Shown piece by piece: positions 32,580-42,259 of a DNA stretch of 64,000 nucleotides (the first letter of the stretch is position 1; each line of letters begins with the position of its first letter). Source of the DNA: Brettanomyces bruxellensis. Its lineage: Eukaryota > Ascomycota > Pichiomycetes > Pichiales > Pichiaceae. Below the pieces are notes generated by a model. That model saw nothing but the letters and a program-made list of their open reading frames with translations. It made no database searches and was not told where the DNA came from. Made by a program: the position numbers and the translations under genes. The stretch is taken from contig NC_054689.1 of assembly GCF_011074885.1 (NCBI RefSeq), positions 62,001 through 126,000 on the forward strand, written 5' to 3'.

Positions 32580-34373
32580 ATGACTGAGCAAAATAGTCGG
32601 GAAAATATTCCCGGTAGCACAGAAATGGCATCTTCTTTACGCAATGACACCCCATCAGATTCATATTCAAATGCTGGATCACTTGACTCAGATGAAGAAG
32701 TTGTTAATAATGAGAACGACACACAACAGTATACAGCTGTTCCTATTACAGGAACGCTTTCTCGAAGAATTCTCACCAGAACGTCTACAATTGTTGATGG
32801 TATCCGTGATGATAATAACTATGCCTCACATCGAGAAAGTATGGTTGTTCCTCCTGCGCCCTTTGGTTCTACAAATCCCGAGGAAGACCATTTATCCAGA
32901 AAGCTCTCACTTGGTGGGACTAAGAAAGAGCATTTAACGAAGGAGGATACTGATGCTTTAGATAGTTATGATGGTGAATTCAACAAGCAGGATATGATAG
33001 ACAGACCACCTGATGGTACCTTCTGGGGTTGGCTTTCTGCCGTTTGCGTGTGTTTTATAAACACTTTTTCATGGGGAACGAATTCGTCATTTGGTGTCTT
33101 CTTGAATTACTACCTGAAAACGAATCACTTCGAAGGTGCTACAATGGAGGATTTTGCCTTGATCGGAGGTTTGAACTTGGGTCTCAGTTTTATGCTTTGT
33201 AACATAGCAAATTCGCTTGTCCGCCGGTTTTATTATAAATCGGTGATGGTGGTAGGTATTATTCTTCTTGTTATCTGCTATCTTTGTGCAGCCGAAGCTA
33301 AGACAATCCTTCAGCTTATCATGCTTCAAGGTCTTCTTCTTTCTATTGCTTATGCTTTTGCCGCTGGTCCGTGTTTTGTCATTATTCCAACGTGGTTTCT
33401 TAAAAGAAGATCAATTGCCAACGGTATTGCTACCAGTGGTGCAGGTCTAGCTGGAATTGTGTTTAGCAGGCCAACACAAGCATTGATAAATAAAACCGGT
33501 AGTTACAAATGGGCTCTACGTATGATTGGAATTGTTTGTGGTGTCATGCTCTCTATAAGTACTATGCTTATTAGATGTAGGCGTTCTCTTATTGTTAAAG
33601 CTGACAAGCCTTTCTGGAAAGAGTTGCTGGGTAACTTTACTCGCTGGGATGTTTATCGTCAAAAGCCTGTGCTCTGCCTTGTTTCCTGGAACTTTCTGTA
33701 TGGCATCTCATATACTATTCTTTTATTTTCCATGTCTTCTTATGCGACAGATATTGGTCTTACATATGAGCAGGGTTCTATGGTGACCACTGTTCAAAGT
33801 ATCGCTCAGTTTATAGGAAGACCGCTTCTAGGGGTTGTATCCGATTACTTTGGTAAAGTCAATGTCACCATTATTATCACTGTACTTTTAGGAGTACTTT
33901 CAATGGTGTACTGGATTTTTGTTCATTCATATGCCTCGCTTATTGTGTTCGCATTTATCAGCGGAATTATGGTGGGCGTTAATTGGGTCAATTTTACACC
34001 TCTCTGTGCTGATGTTGTTGGAGGAGGTGATGATTTACTTGCTGCAGTCTCATTTCTCTGCTTAATTGGTGGACCTCCAATGATTGTGGCCGAAATCATT
34101 GGTTTGAAACTTAGAAGGGATGGAAGCAGCAAACCTTTCCTCTACTGTCAAATTCTGGTTGGTGTTGCAGCTCTTGTGAGTGCCGCTTTTTTAATGATAT
34201 TCAGAGAGTGGAAGATCTATCGGATGTTGGATGCCAGGCGGACTTTGATTCAAAAGAAATTAGAGGATAAGCGTGATGTTGATGATATCGCCAGGTTGTC
34301 ACGATATGACTTTTTGTTACGTAAAAGTGTAATTAGCTATTTTACTAGGATGTTTTATCCAATCAAGGCTTAA
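32580..34373 (+). CDS. Monocarboxylate-permease-like MFS transporter, copy C
   Basis: A 597-aa third member of the tandem set. The tail carries TRTSTIVDGIRDDNNY (about 32775-32822) and YDGEFNKQDMIDRPPDGTF. Membrane-domain marks are NTFSWGTNSSFGVFLNYY, FVIIPTWFLKRRSIANGI, GVVSDYFGKVN (the charged loop that copy B has lost) and VGVNWVNFTPLCADVVGGGDD. The end is FYPIKA. Three intact genes in one direction with 0.7-0.8 kb spacers indicate repeated tandem duplication with all copies kept under selection. The plasma membrane is the likely location; substrate unknown, with small carboxylates or related metabolites as candidates by family. Confidence 0.86.
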   Translation: MTEQNSRENIPGSTEMASSLRNDTPSDSYSNAGSLDSDEEVVNNENDTQQYTAVPITGTLSRRILTRTSTIVDGIRDDNNYASHRESMVVPPAPFGSTNPEEDHLSRKLSLGGTKKEHLTKEDTDALDSYDGEFNKQDMIDRPPDGTFWGWLSAVCVCFINTFSWGTNSSFGVFLNYYLKTNHFEGATMEDFALIGGLNLGLSFMLCNIANSLVRRFYYKSVMVVGIILLVICYLCAAEAKTILQLIMLQGLLLSIAYAFAAGPCFVIIPTWFLKRRSIANGIATSGAGLAGIVFSRPTQALINKTGSYKWALRMIGIVCGVMLSISTMLIRCRRSLIVKADKPFWKELLGNFTRWDVYRQKPVLCLVSWNFLYGISYTILLFSMSSYATDIGLTYEQGSMVTTVQSIAQFIGRPLLGVVSDYFGKVNVTIIITVLLGVLSMVYWIFVHSYASLIVFAFISGIMVGVNWVNFTPLCADVVGGGDDLLAAVSFLCLIGGPPMIVAEIIGLKLRRDGSSKPFLYCQILVGVAALVSAAFLMIFREWKIYRMLDARRTLIQKKLEDKRDVDDIARLSRYDFLLRKSVISYFTRMFYPIKA

Positions 34374-34818
34374 GATACAATTGGAAGTTTCTTTTCAGAT
34401 ATTGATTTAGCCCATGGTTGTCCGGTTCATCTCATTTTTAATTATAATTTTCAATAACATTAGAATATCAATTATGCATCACGTCTACCCTTATTAATAA
34501 CTTTTCGTAGAGAATTGTATTTGTACATATCTGACTTGATGTAAATCAGGGTTGTACTCATTATAGCTTTGATCTACATAACAATACGATGCTTTGTCTG
34601 TCTAACTTTGAATGAAATCCTTCTATGTTCCATCTTGAAAAATGTTGGTTCATCCCTACATCATAAGTTCTTTTTGCTATCAAGAAAAATATATATCAAA
34701 TTCTTGAGACAAGCAAAGATATATATATATAAGCCCGTGTATATGTTCTTATACTGGTTTCTAAAAATTAAATTAAGTGCACAGTTACAACGCCTATTAT
34801 TTTGTTTTCATCTATATT
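34374..34818. other. Intergenic, copy C terminator and mL54 promoter
   Basis: AT-rich, with a TA tract at about 34721-34731 roughly 90 bp before the mL54 ATG that could act as its TATA element. The long open stretch at 34569-34958 does not start with ATG and overlaps the mL54 frame. Confidence 0.4.
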
Positions 34819-35109
34819 ATGTTTCCATCCAGATCAATATTTATACGGCAGTTTTCCAGCGCAACAAGAAGATTAGTTCAATCTTCATGCAAAGAAGGAA
34901 CACCAATACATCTAGATATATACAAAAGTGCGCAACCATTAATTGCAAAGAAGGATGAAGAATATCCGAATTGGCTATGGACACTTCTAAACAAGGATGA
35001 GCAAATGGAAGAACTTCAAAAAACTGACTACTTCAGGTACAAGCGAAAATTGATTAAAAAGCGTAATGTTGCTCGCTGTAAGAACAACAACTTTATGGCA
35101 AAGATGTAA
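34819..35109 (+). CDS. MRPL37: Mitochondrial large-subunit ribosomal protein mL54
   Basis: A 96-aa protein. The frame is open upstream from a GTG, but the first ATG is at 34819 and gives MFPSRSIFIRQFSSATRRL, an excellent mitochondrial presequence. The mature part has SSCKEGTPIHLDIYKSAQP and then EEYPNWLWTLL, the signature of mL54 (Mrpl37 in yeast), followed by a basic C-terminal helix (YFRYKRKLIKKRN). mL54 is a mitochondria-specific component of the 54S subunit. The yeast protein is about 105 aa, in agreement. It precedes the DLD-like gene by about 420 bp on the same strand. Confidence 0.85.
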   Translation: MFPSRSIFIRQFSSATRRLVQSSCKEGTPIHLDIYKSAQPLIAKKDEEYPNWLWTLLNKDEQMEELQKTDYFRYKRKLIKKRNVARCKNNNFMAKM

Positions 35110-35531
35110 CTGCTAGAAAGAGCAGGGTTATTTATATTTAATGTTTTGGTTTGGTTGTTGGTTCCCTTTTGTGTTATTAGAGTTCTGTACATACATAATT
35201 CATACTTACGCATTTTGAATGCGACTTTAGGATTAGAGTTCGTGATGTAAGCAGGGTTTTTAGTATATGGAAGCAACTTCTTTATCTCTGAGGGCTACTA
35301 ATATCTGTATATATATATACTATCTTTGTTTATTAAGAAAAATATGTCAAACCTCTTCGAAAATGCTTTTCCTTATGTTTAACTAAATTCCCAATATAAA
35401 AAAAATTATGTAGATGATAAAGGTCTCGAAAAAGCTATCCACCTACCTGGTCCCAGAAGCAGTGATAAATATTAAACAACTTTATATCTTCTTTTAGGTG
35501 TATAACCTGATGGTACACATCTTTATCAGAA
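35110..35531. other. Intergenic, mL54 to DLD-like gene
   Basis: A 422-bp AT-rich gap with a TA run at about 35310-35320. The minus-strand open stretch at 35028-35276 has no recognisable product. Confidence 0.4.
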
Positions 35532-37121
35532 ATGCCCTGGCCAATACTGAACAATGTCGTACGGAAAACCTTAATAACAAGCAGCAAATGTTTTCGCCGG
35601 TCTGTTTCTGTTAGCGGTCGGCTGATCAAGAAATCTAGCATTACGAAAGGGGAAAAACCGAAAGAGAAGAAGTCGGGATCTCCATTTTCCAATTCATTTT
35701 CCTTTCAATTGTTCATCATTGTTGGAGCTATGGGTGCTGGTTATTCCCTTGGAAAGTCTTTTGTTACAGAGAATGCTCCGGCAGATCTTTTTCCAGCGGG
35801 GTCTACAACTGCCATTAGTAAGATCAAAAAAGCAGACAAATCTTCAGAGTATGGTGGATATGATAAGTTTAAAAGATGTATTTTGCGTATCTTGGAATCT
35901 CAGAAACTAGAAATTGACCAAAAGAATTATGAAAACAAAGCACTTTATGATAATCCGTTTATCAGTAAAGATATCTCAGATGTGATGAATTGTGGAGAAA
36001 GTATCCAAGAGGTTTTTTTCGGTAAAAAGGTTAAGAATTTGCAACAAAAGCAGTATGTGTTTTACCCTGAATCTACCGAGCAGGTATCTGCAATTCTTAA
36101 GAACTGTCAAGAGTTTCACATTCCCGTTTTCACATCAAGCGATTCTTATAATTCCAGCCTCAAAAGTACCGGTGGTTATAGATTGAAGATTGATTTTTCC
36201 AGGCTCAACAAAATCGACAAAGTTGATCAGCATACCGTGAAAATTCAGGTTGGAGCTGAACCAACAGCTCTTCGTGATAGGATGAATGATATGGACTGTG
36301 ATACTCTGTCCAATTTAAATTCATTGATAATATTGTGCAGTTTATTGGGCATTCAGCTTCCATGTACTAAAAGCCAATTGTTGTGCAATAAAATTGATAA
36401 ATCTTTAATAGAAAGTGTGACAGCTGTCCTTCCAGATGGTACGATAGAGAAGGTGAATCGCTTTTCGAAAGATCCAAACGAGAATCGAGCTTTCAATCTC
36501 CTTCTTTCATATGAGCCCAATTGCTGTATAATTACAGATGCCATTTTAAGACCGAAAAAGGAAAGTGCTTTTTCGCTCTATGTCCTTGGCTTTAAATCTT
36601 TACTTTCCGTTGATGACGTGGTCAATAAAATCAAGTCGATTATTCCTGATATTGATATATCATTTATTGACAGTGTGAAGTGTCCTCAGATACAAAGTGC
36701 TTTTGGAGCATATCGAACGCTTTGTGTATTTAAGCTAAGTAAAGGTAATTACTCGAAGCTTGGTTCAATTTTTGATGGCAAATCAGATGAATTTAAGACG
36801 TTTAAATTTGATTCAAAAGATTATATTTCATCGACTGAATTTCACTACTATTCCAATTTGTTAAGTTCAGAATCGAATAGAAATAGGAAAGCTACAAGCG
36901 CACTTATAGTTTCTCCAAATATTGTGCGTCAAGATCCACAGACATTCTACTCGATGAGCATGATGGAAGAAACAAAACTTTTGGATTCAACAAATGATGG
37001 AGTTGATGTAAAAAGAGACTTATTCAGGCGAATCAAATTTAGTCTTGATCCGGCAAGAGTTTTGAATCCGAATGTTGAAATACAACTTGAGCCTAACGAT
37101 GATAAAGAACCCCGTAAATAA
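35532..37121 (+). CDS. Degenerate D-lactate dehydrogenase (Dld1)-like mitochondrial protein
   Basis: A 529-aa protein with the frame of mitochondrial FAD-linked D-lactate dehydrogenases. It has a basic presequence with Ser and Arg (CFRRSVSVSGRLIKKS), one membrane segment at about 57-75 (FQLFIIVGAMGAGYSLGKSF), then YVFYPESTEQVSAILKNCQE (the start of the FAD-binding PCMH fold), IDFSRLNKID, ITAVLPDGTIEKV-like sequence near 300, and the C-terminal helix FRRIKFSLDPARVLNPN. What is missing is notable: the Gly-rich FAD loop after the first strand (SGGTS type) is TSSDSYNSS here, the second FAD loop is unrecognisable, and neither the GHxGDGN nor the EHGVG metal/substrate motif is present. Dld1 oxidises D-lactate and passes electrons to cytochrome c; this copy is unlikely to do so. 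The open frame is intact, so it may be a pseudoenzyme rather than a pseudogene. Confidence 0.7.
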   Translation: MPWPILNNVVRKTLITSSKCFRRSVSVSGRLIKKSSITKGEKPKEKKSGSPFSNSFSFQLFIIVGAMGAGYSLGKSFVTENAPADLFPAGSTTAISKIKKADKSSEYGGYDKFKRCILRILESQKLEIDQKNYENKALYDNPFISKDISDVMNCGESIQEVFFGKKVKNLQQKQYVFYPESTEQVSAILKNCQEFHIPVFTSSDSYNSSLKSTGGYRLKIDFSRLNKIDKVDQHTVKIQVGAEPTALRDRMNDMDCDTLSNLNSLIILCSLLGIQLPCTKSQLLCNKIDKSLIESVTAVLPDGTIEKVNRFSKDPNENRAFNLLLSYEPNCCIITDAILRPKKESAFSLYVLGFKSLLSVDDVVNKIKSIIPDIDISFIDSVKCPQIQSAFGAYRTLCVFKLSKGNYSKLGSIFDGKSDEFKTFKFDSKDYISSTEFHYYSNLLSSESNRNRKATSALIVSPNIVRQDPQTFYSMSMMEETKLLDSTNDGVDVKRDLFRRIKFSLDPARVLNPNVEIQLEPNDDKEPRK

Positions 37122-38017
37122 TTCCACAGAAGATCATGATCTTTACACATGTGTACATAGTTACGTTAAAATTATTCATATTTATACCTGTTTTCATACG
37201 TCTAATTGATAGATGAAAGAAATCTGTATAATAGTTGTAAATTTGGTTGGTCATGGATTTGGATCAAGGACTACGGTTACCCCATACTATGGCTTGTGTA
37301 CATCCTTACATTCGTTTCAAGCGATTTACAATTGTAAGTGGCCCAGTATGTTTATAATTGTCGATCCGTGAAGTGATCTGAGAGTCCTTAACATTCCATA
37401 GTTGCGAGGCTTAATTTGTTCCTTTAATACTTTATTTCTTCATACGTTAAGAAAAAAAAAACCGTTTAGTAGTGTATGGAGTGGGCTTTACAATTACGTA
37501 ACTTAAATTACGCAAGCGGAGGAAAAAAAAAAAGCAACAGCTTAGTTTCGGGCTACAAGATAAGGTATATAGAGGATTTGTTTTCCTTGTACTTTCTAGT
37601 GGACATCTTAAGTTTTATGTTTTCATCATGATCTAAATTTCGTTCTTTAAAATTGGTATTAAATAAATGAGGTTTTGCAAAGTTAATTAGCGCCATAGTG
37701 AGTTGTTCCCTATTCCCTTTGTATGTGCCGTGAGCTAAAGAAAATTCGCTGTGGTTAGGAAAAAAAAAATATTTGTATTAAGTAAAACAGTATTTGAACT
37801 ACGGCAACTAAGGATAACCATTTTCTTTTACGCTTTACCCGAACACTATTATATTTATTCGCTCGCTTCATTAAAAACGATCGACCAAGTTTGTATACTA
37901 CTAAATAGTACACAAGACTTTATTTTGTGATTCATCAGTGATTTTTATTACCCATACAGATATATTTTACAATCTGTTTACATCCGAAATTTTTCACCAC
38001 GTTCAATTTTTCCATTA
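37122..38017. other. Long upstream region of HSF1
   Basis: An 896-bp gap with A runs (37450, 37525, 37760). One GAAAATTC at 37740-37747 has the inverted GAA-nn-TTC core of a heat-shock element but only two units, so it is weak evidence for autoregulation. No gene was seen. Confidence 0.4.
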
Positions 38018-40234
38018 ATGGCGAACAAGAAGAGTTCTTCAAGCAAAGCGGAAACCTTGAATCCATTGCCGGAATCATCCAATGGGAAGCTTTTTGGTGT
38101 AAATGGAGAAAAGGCGGTTTTTCCAACGACACCAATTATTGATAATAGTGCACTGAACGACACCAACTCAGTTGATGTCTTGCCAGCATCTAATCTCTCC
38201 TTGAACAATAGCATCGTAAATGATGCATTTCCTTCCGATGCTGCTGTCGATTCACTTCTACTTGATGGCACAACAAATCTGAATCCAAATGTGCCGTTGT
38301 CAAATATCCATGCAAACCAACAGGCTCGTGTTTCCGCTTCTAATGGTAGTGGCCAGCCAATTATAACAACTCCAAGTTCAATAGCAAGTACGCCAGGGTC
38401 CAAGCTTTTAAATCCAGATCCTACGACAGATGTGCTTTTATATGGGAATAATAACAATATTAATAATACAAATAGCTATACACTTTCAAGGTTCAATAGT
38501 ATGACAGATGATGCACCTGCGGCTAAACACAGCAGGAAAAAGTCACGTTCTTCAAAATCAAGCAAAAAGAGTTCGAAAAGTTTGGTTGGAGGTATCACAG
38601 ATTCGCGTTTTGAAGTTGGACCAAAGGAATATTTTGGCTCATATTCGTCCCATCCCAGAAGTCTTGCAGTTAAGAAGATTAAGGGGAAAAAGGGAACATC
38701 GGCTCCTAAAAGACCCGCGTTTGTGATGAAATTGTGGAACATGGTGAATGATAAATCGAATAGCAAGTATATTTCGTGGATGTCCGATGGGAAAGCTTTT
38801 CAAGTAAATGATAGGGAAAGCTTCATGAAATATGTTCTTCCAAAATACTTCAAACATAACAATTTTGCGTCATTTGTGCGACAACTTAATATGTATGGCT
38901 GGCACAAGATACAGGACGTGAACTCGGGGTCTCTGTTACAGGGTGATGAGGTGTGGCAGTTTGAAAATCCCAACTTCGTACGTGGCAGAGAAGATTTACT
39001 TGATCGTATAGTGAGAAATAAGCCAACAAAGGAAACAGAGGAAGACGAGCTGGATATTAATGCACTTTTAGCGCAGCTGGAATCTATGAGAAAAAGTCAG
39101 AAACTTATTGAAGAAGACCTGAGGCGTGTCAGAGAGGACAATGAAATGCTATGGAAGGAAAATTATTTAGCCAGAGAGAGGCACAAAGCACAATCCGAAA
39201 CGCTCAACAAGATTCTGCGATTTTTGGCCACTGTGTATGGCAGTAATAGTGCCAAGTTTTTGGATCATATGAATGGTCCTGGTTCACCAGAAGCTCTTAA
39301 TTATCCAGAAAAGCCGTCTTCCGCCCTTCAAACGCAGGATGTGTATAACTATAACTACGGACCTCAAGTGTATCGTCCAAGATCGAATACAGCTTCAAAT
39401 GGTCGTCTCTTGATCAGTAACGAAGCTTATTCGTCAAAGGCTCCATCTGCAACGTCCATCAAAGATATGAGTCAAGCTATGGCTAGGGATGCAAAAGCCT
39501 CCCAAGAGGCTCAGGAAATTCAGGAAATTCACAGAGGACCTGAAAACAGAAATGATCCTTACCTCAATGATACTCTTTTGCCTCAATCTCCAGCTCTTGC
39601 TAATTCTCCTAAAGGATTCTTCCCGGAATTGGTTCATACTCCACAAATCAAATATCAGCCTTTGGCTATCAACCAAAGTCAAACAAATAATAGGGGAGAC
39701 CTTTTTGGAGCAGATAGTTTTAATGATGTACAGCAACAAATTCCACAGCAGAATCTACAGCATCAACAACATCGGTATCAGCATCAGCATCAGCATCAGG
39801 AAGCTGGAAGAAGTGATTCCCTAATATCTAGGCCAGAGGAATTGATGGGTAATATTCATAACCAGCTTAATAAAAATCAAGGAACTCTCAAACAAGTTAA
39901 TGATTGGATTACAAAATTGTCTGGAAAGCCTAGTGAAGAAGTGTTAAGTGGCTCGCAAGATGAGTTGAATGACCTATTAATGCCCCAATCTCTGGAAATG
40001 AACGATAACGCCGGAGATCTTAACGTTCCTGACGTTGCCACGAGCAATGGAAATGATAATTCAGAAATTACCAGTAACAGGATAAATGAATTATATGATG
40101 AAATTGAAGATAATCTCAAAGACTCTCCTTCTAATGTTTCACAAATCGGAGGCCCGAGATCTACAAATGGTCACAAGAGGAAAGGAAGCAGTACGGGTAT
40201 ACCAAGTTCTGGTTCAAAAAAGCAGAAGTTGTGA
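38018..40234 (+). CDS. HSF1: Heat-shock transcription factor Hsf1
   Basis: A 738-aa protein with a full HSF DNA-binding domain at about residues 229-335. This winged helix-turn-helix contains KRPAFVMKLWNMVND, the recognition segment HNNFASFVRQLNMYGWHK and FENPNFVRGREDLL. A heptad-rich trimerisation coiled coil follows at about 345-410 (ALLAQLESMRKSQKLIEEDL). The long N-terminal part (about 225 residues) and the C-terminal half are Asn/Ser/Gln-rich and disordered, with a His/Gln run (HQQHRYQHQHQHQ) near 590. Hsf1 binds nGAAn repeats as a trimer in the nucleus and drives chaperone genes; it is essential in yeast. A basic patch ends the protein (GHKRKGSS, KKQKL). S. cerevisiae Hsf1 is 833 aa. 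Sfl1 and Mga1 share the DNA-binding fold but lack this overall layout. Confidence 0.9.
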   Translation: MANKKSSSSKAETLNPLPESSNGKLFGVNGEKAVFPTTPIIDNSALNDTNSVDVLPASNLSLNNSIVNDAFPSDAAVDSLLLDGTTNLNPNVPLSNIHANQQARVSASNGSGQPIITTPSSIASTPGSKLLNPDPTTDVLLYGNNNNINNTNSYTLSRFNSMTDDAPAAKHSRKKSRSSKSSKKSSKSLVGGITDSRFEVGPKEYFGSYSSHPRSLAVKKIKGKKGTSAPKRPAFVMKLWNMVNDKSNSKYISWMSDGKAFQVNDRESFMKYVLPKYFKHNNFASFVRQLNMYGWHKIQDVNSGSLLQGDEVWQFENPNFVRGREDLLDRIVRNKPTKETEEDELDINALLAQLESMRKSQKLIEEDLRRVREDNEMLWKENYLARERHKAQSETLNKILRFLATVYGSNSAKFLDHMNGPGSPEALNYPEKPSSALQTQDVYNYNYGPQVYRPRSNTASNGRLLISNEAYSSKAPSATSIKDMSQAMARDAKASQEAQEIQEIHRGPENRNDPYLNDTLLPQSPALANSPKGFFPELVHTPQIKYQPLAINQSQTNNRGDLFGADSFNDVQQQIPQQNLQHQQHRYQHQHQHQEAGRSDSLISRPEELMGNIHNQLNKNQGTLKQVNDWITKLSGKPSEEVLSGSQDELNDLLMPQSLEMNDNAGDLNVPDVATSNGNDNSEITSNRINELYDEIEDNLKDSPSNVSQIGGPRSTNGHKRKGSSTGIPSSGSKKQKL

Positions 40235-40596
40235 ATTTGTTTTCTCTTGAGGTTAGTTTATACATTTAATGGATTCTTGTGTGTAAAGCATGATGCTTTT
40301 CTTCCACAGATGTATGATATCTGCGCATATTTGTGGGTTTCTTTTTCGTCTCACTGTTGATTTTGCTAATAAGTGGCATCCTAATTTTGGTTTTAAACTG
40401 TTGGTTTGATTTTACATATGTTTTCATTTCATCAATTGTTTTTACATTAGTGGCTGTTCTTCAATCACGTCTATTTGTACCTCAACGTGTAACTTTTTTA
40501 TTTCCTTCTGGAATATTCATTATATTAACGGGGAAGTGCCTAAATCCACTTTTAAAAACTATTTATTTGCATGCTTAAATACAAGACCTTCTTCAG
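40235..40596. other. Convergent 3' region, HSF1 and next gene
   Basis: A 362-bp gap between two stop codons. The open stretch at 40333-40578 does not start with ATG and reads as a hydrophobic low-complexity peptide from T-rich DNA. Nothing else was seen. Confidence 0.45.
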
Positions 40597-42054
40597 TTAG
40601 GATCTTTTGCCTAATATGTCTGTAGGGTTGATATTGGATTTATTTAATCCAATTTCTACCATCGATGCCGCTTCTTTAAATGATGTTGATTGATCATCCA
40701 ATCCGATAGGTAGGAAATCCGATTTTACAGAATCTGAAGGCCATCTGAGGTTATTAAAAAGTTTGTGGCGCATGAGGAAATCAGAATTGTTATACTCTGT
40801 AGGTTTGAAATTTTCATCTCCATTCAACTTTGCATAAGCAGTTAACCTATCAATGGTCTTACGAGTAAGAAAGGTGGGGTTTCGGGATTCAGCCGTCAAA
40901 ATGTAGACCATAATATGTACAAGATGATTCCAGTTTCTAAAATAAGGTATGTGAAGAAGATATTGATTCAAAAATTCATGTGCAAGGAACTGTGTGGTTT
41001 TTATATTAAATCTCTTCGGAAAAAGATTGTTGAATGCAATGCAATTGTATAATTCTCTTTTACCGGCAAAATAATCGATAAAAACGACAAAAGATCCACC
41101 ATTTAAGGATTTTCTGTTGACTTCAAATTTCGTGTTAATTAAAGACCATGCCTCATTCACTCTTTCATGTTTCAAATAGCATCTCAATAATTTGTTTAAT
41201 TGAAATGGCGTCATTGTGTTCTCATTGATTCCAGACCTTTCGAAGTATTCTAATAATTCCTCTGGGGTGCATACTTCAGATAAGCAGAATATCGCACTTG
41301 GTAGTATAGGTTTATGCGATATTCCGAACGCGTTCATCATGTCTAGTAACTTAATCTTAGGTGATATGTGATGCATAACCCTAAAGATATAGTACCAGGT
41401 GTTGGTATTTGCCAGGGTATTGTTATTTTTCATCTTCTCAAGTCGTTTCAAACGGGGAATATAGTTTGAATTGTATAATGAAACAGAAAGCAATGCATTA
41501 TCAAAATCAACATCATGGTTAACATCAGTATGTTTATCCATTATCTTAAATATTTCCCCTGCCAAGTCGTCTCTGACCATGAAATGAAAGTAAAGAACAA
41601 TTAACAAAAATGATTGCTTAGTCAAAAACTCAGGAACGGATTGAACAATTTTCAGAAGGGTTTTATTAATGAAATCTCCAGCTGAACTTTGGTATCGATA
41701 AATTGTCAATTTTTCAATATACTCATTTATCCCCTTTCGATCTTTAATTTCATCGACGTTTGGTAGATACCTCACTCTCCGTCTGTCTGACATCTCAATA
41801 TAGGGAAATTTCGAAACTGGAACTTGGCCTTTCATAAAGGGTGAAATATCATCAAGCTTTCGAATTATTTCGTCCTCCAAAACTGTATTCACACCAACTT
41901 TTAACCTCTCTGGTATTAGTATATTCTTCAACGGATGAATAGTATCAGTCTTCCCCGGGAAACACTCTTGCGTATTGCGTAGAGAAACTCCATCACTGAA
42001 AAATCTAATTCCTACCGGAATTCTAATGCTTTTAAAAAGACCAAAAACTTGCAT
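40597..42054 (-). CDS. Putative mitochondrial helical-repeat protein
   Basis: A 485-aa protein starting MQVFGLFKSIRIPVGIRFFSDG, an Arg/Phe-rich segment without acidic residues before the first Asp, as in mitochondrial presequences. The body is predicted helical, with repeat-like pairs such as FMVRDDLAGEIFKIMDKH, LEYFERSGINENTMTPFQLN and LLRCYLKHERVNEAWSLIN, the last resembling a PPR helix pair. This suggests an organellar RNA-binding or translation-activator protein of the kind that diverges quickly between yeasts. I do not recognise the orthologue. It starts 133 bp from the tRNA-Phe gene on the same strand. Confidence 0.55.
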   Translation of the reverse strand: MQVFGLFKSIRIPVGIRFFSDGVSLRNTQECFPGKTDTIHPLKNILIPERLKVGVNTVLEDEIIRKLDDISPFMKGQVPVSKFPYIEMSDRRRVRYLPNVDEIKDRKGINEYIEKLTIYRYQSSAGDFINKTLLKIVQSVPEFLTKQSFLLIVLYFHFMVRDDLAGEIFKIMDKHTDVNHDVDFDNALLSVSLYNSNYIPRLKRLEKMKNNNTLANTNTWYYIFRVMHHISPKIKLLDMMNAFGISHKPILPSAIFCLSEVCTPEELLEYFERSGINENTMTPFQLNKLLRCYLKHERVNEAWSLINTKFEVNRKSLNGGSFVVFIDYFAGKRELYNCIAFNNLFPKRFNIKTTQFLAHEFLNQYLLHIPYFRNWNHLVHIMVYILTAESRNPTFLTRKTIDRLTAYAKLNGDENFKPTEYNNSDFLMRHKLFNNLRWPSDSVKSDFLPIGLDDQSTSFKEAASMVEIGLNKSNINPTDILGKRS

Positions 42055-42186
42055 AGCATGCGTCGAAACAACATCTTAACACTTCATAGGATAAGGAACA
42101 TTCGATAATGAAAAGGTTCTGTACGAAATTGTACTAGCACTTGGCCCAATGCCAAAGATATGAAAAAAAAAAAGTCAAAAAACAAA

Positions 42187-42209
42187 TGCGATCTCCGAGG
42201 ATTGAACTC

Positions 42210-42242
<33 letters not shown>

Positions 42243-42259
42243 GACTGAGCTAAGCTCGC
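42187..42259 (-). tRNA. tRNA-Phe (anticodon GAA), intronless
   Basis: The 73-nt cloverleaf folds fully: D stem GCTC/GAGC, anticodon stem TCAGA/TCTGA with loop CTGAAGA (anticodon GAA at 42226-42224), variable AGGTC, T stem CCGAG/CTCGG with loop TTCAATC, discriminator A encoded. The acceptor stem GCGAGCT/AGATCGC pairs except for a G5-A68 mismatch. There is no intron in the anticodon loop, although S. cerevisiae tRNA-Phe genes have one. T runs downstream (complement of A runs near 42175 and 42160) provide the Pol III terminator. Confidence 0.95.

Noticed and set aside
37740..37747. GAAAATTC upstream of HSF1 as a heat-shock element for autoregulation
   Set aside because: Only two nGAAn units are present; a functional element normally needs at least three, and such an 8-mer is common in AT-rich DNA.
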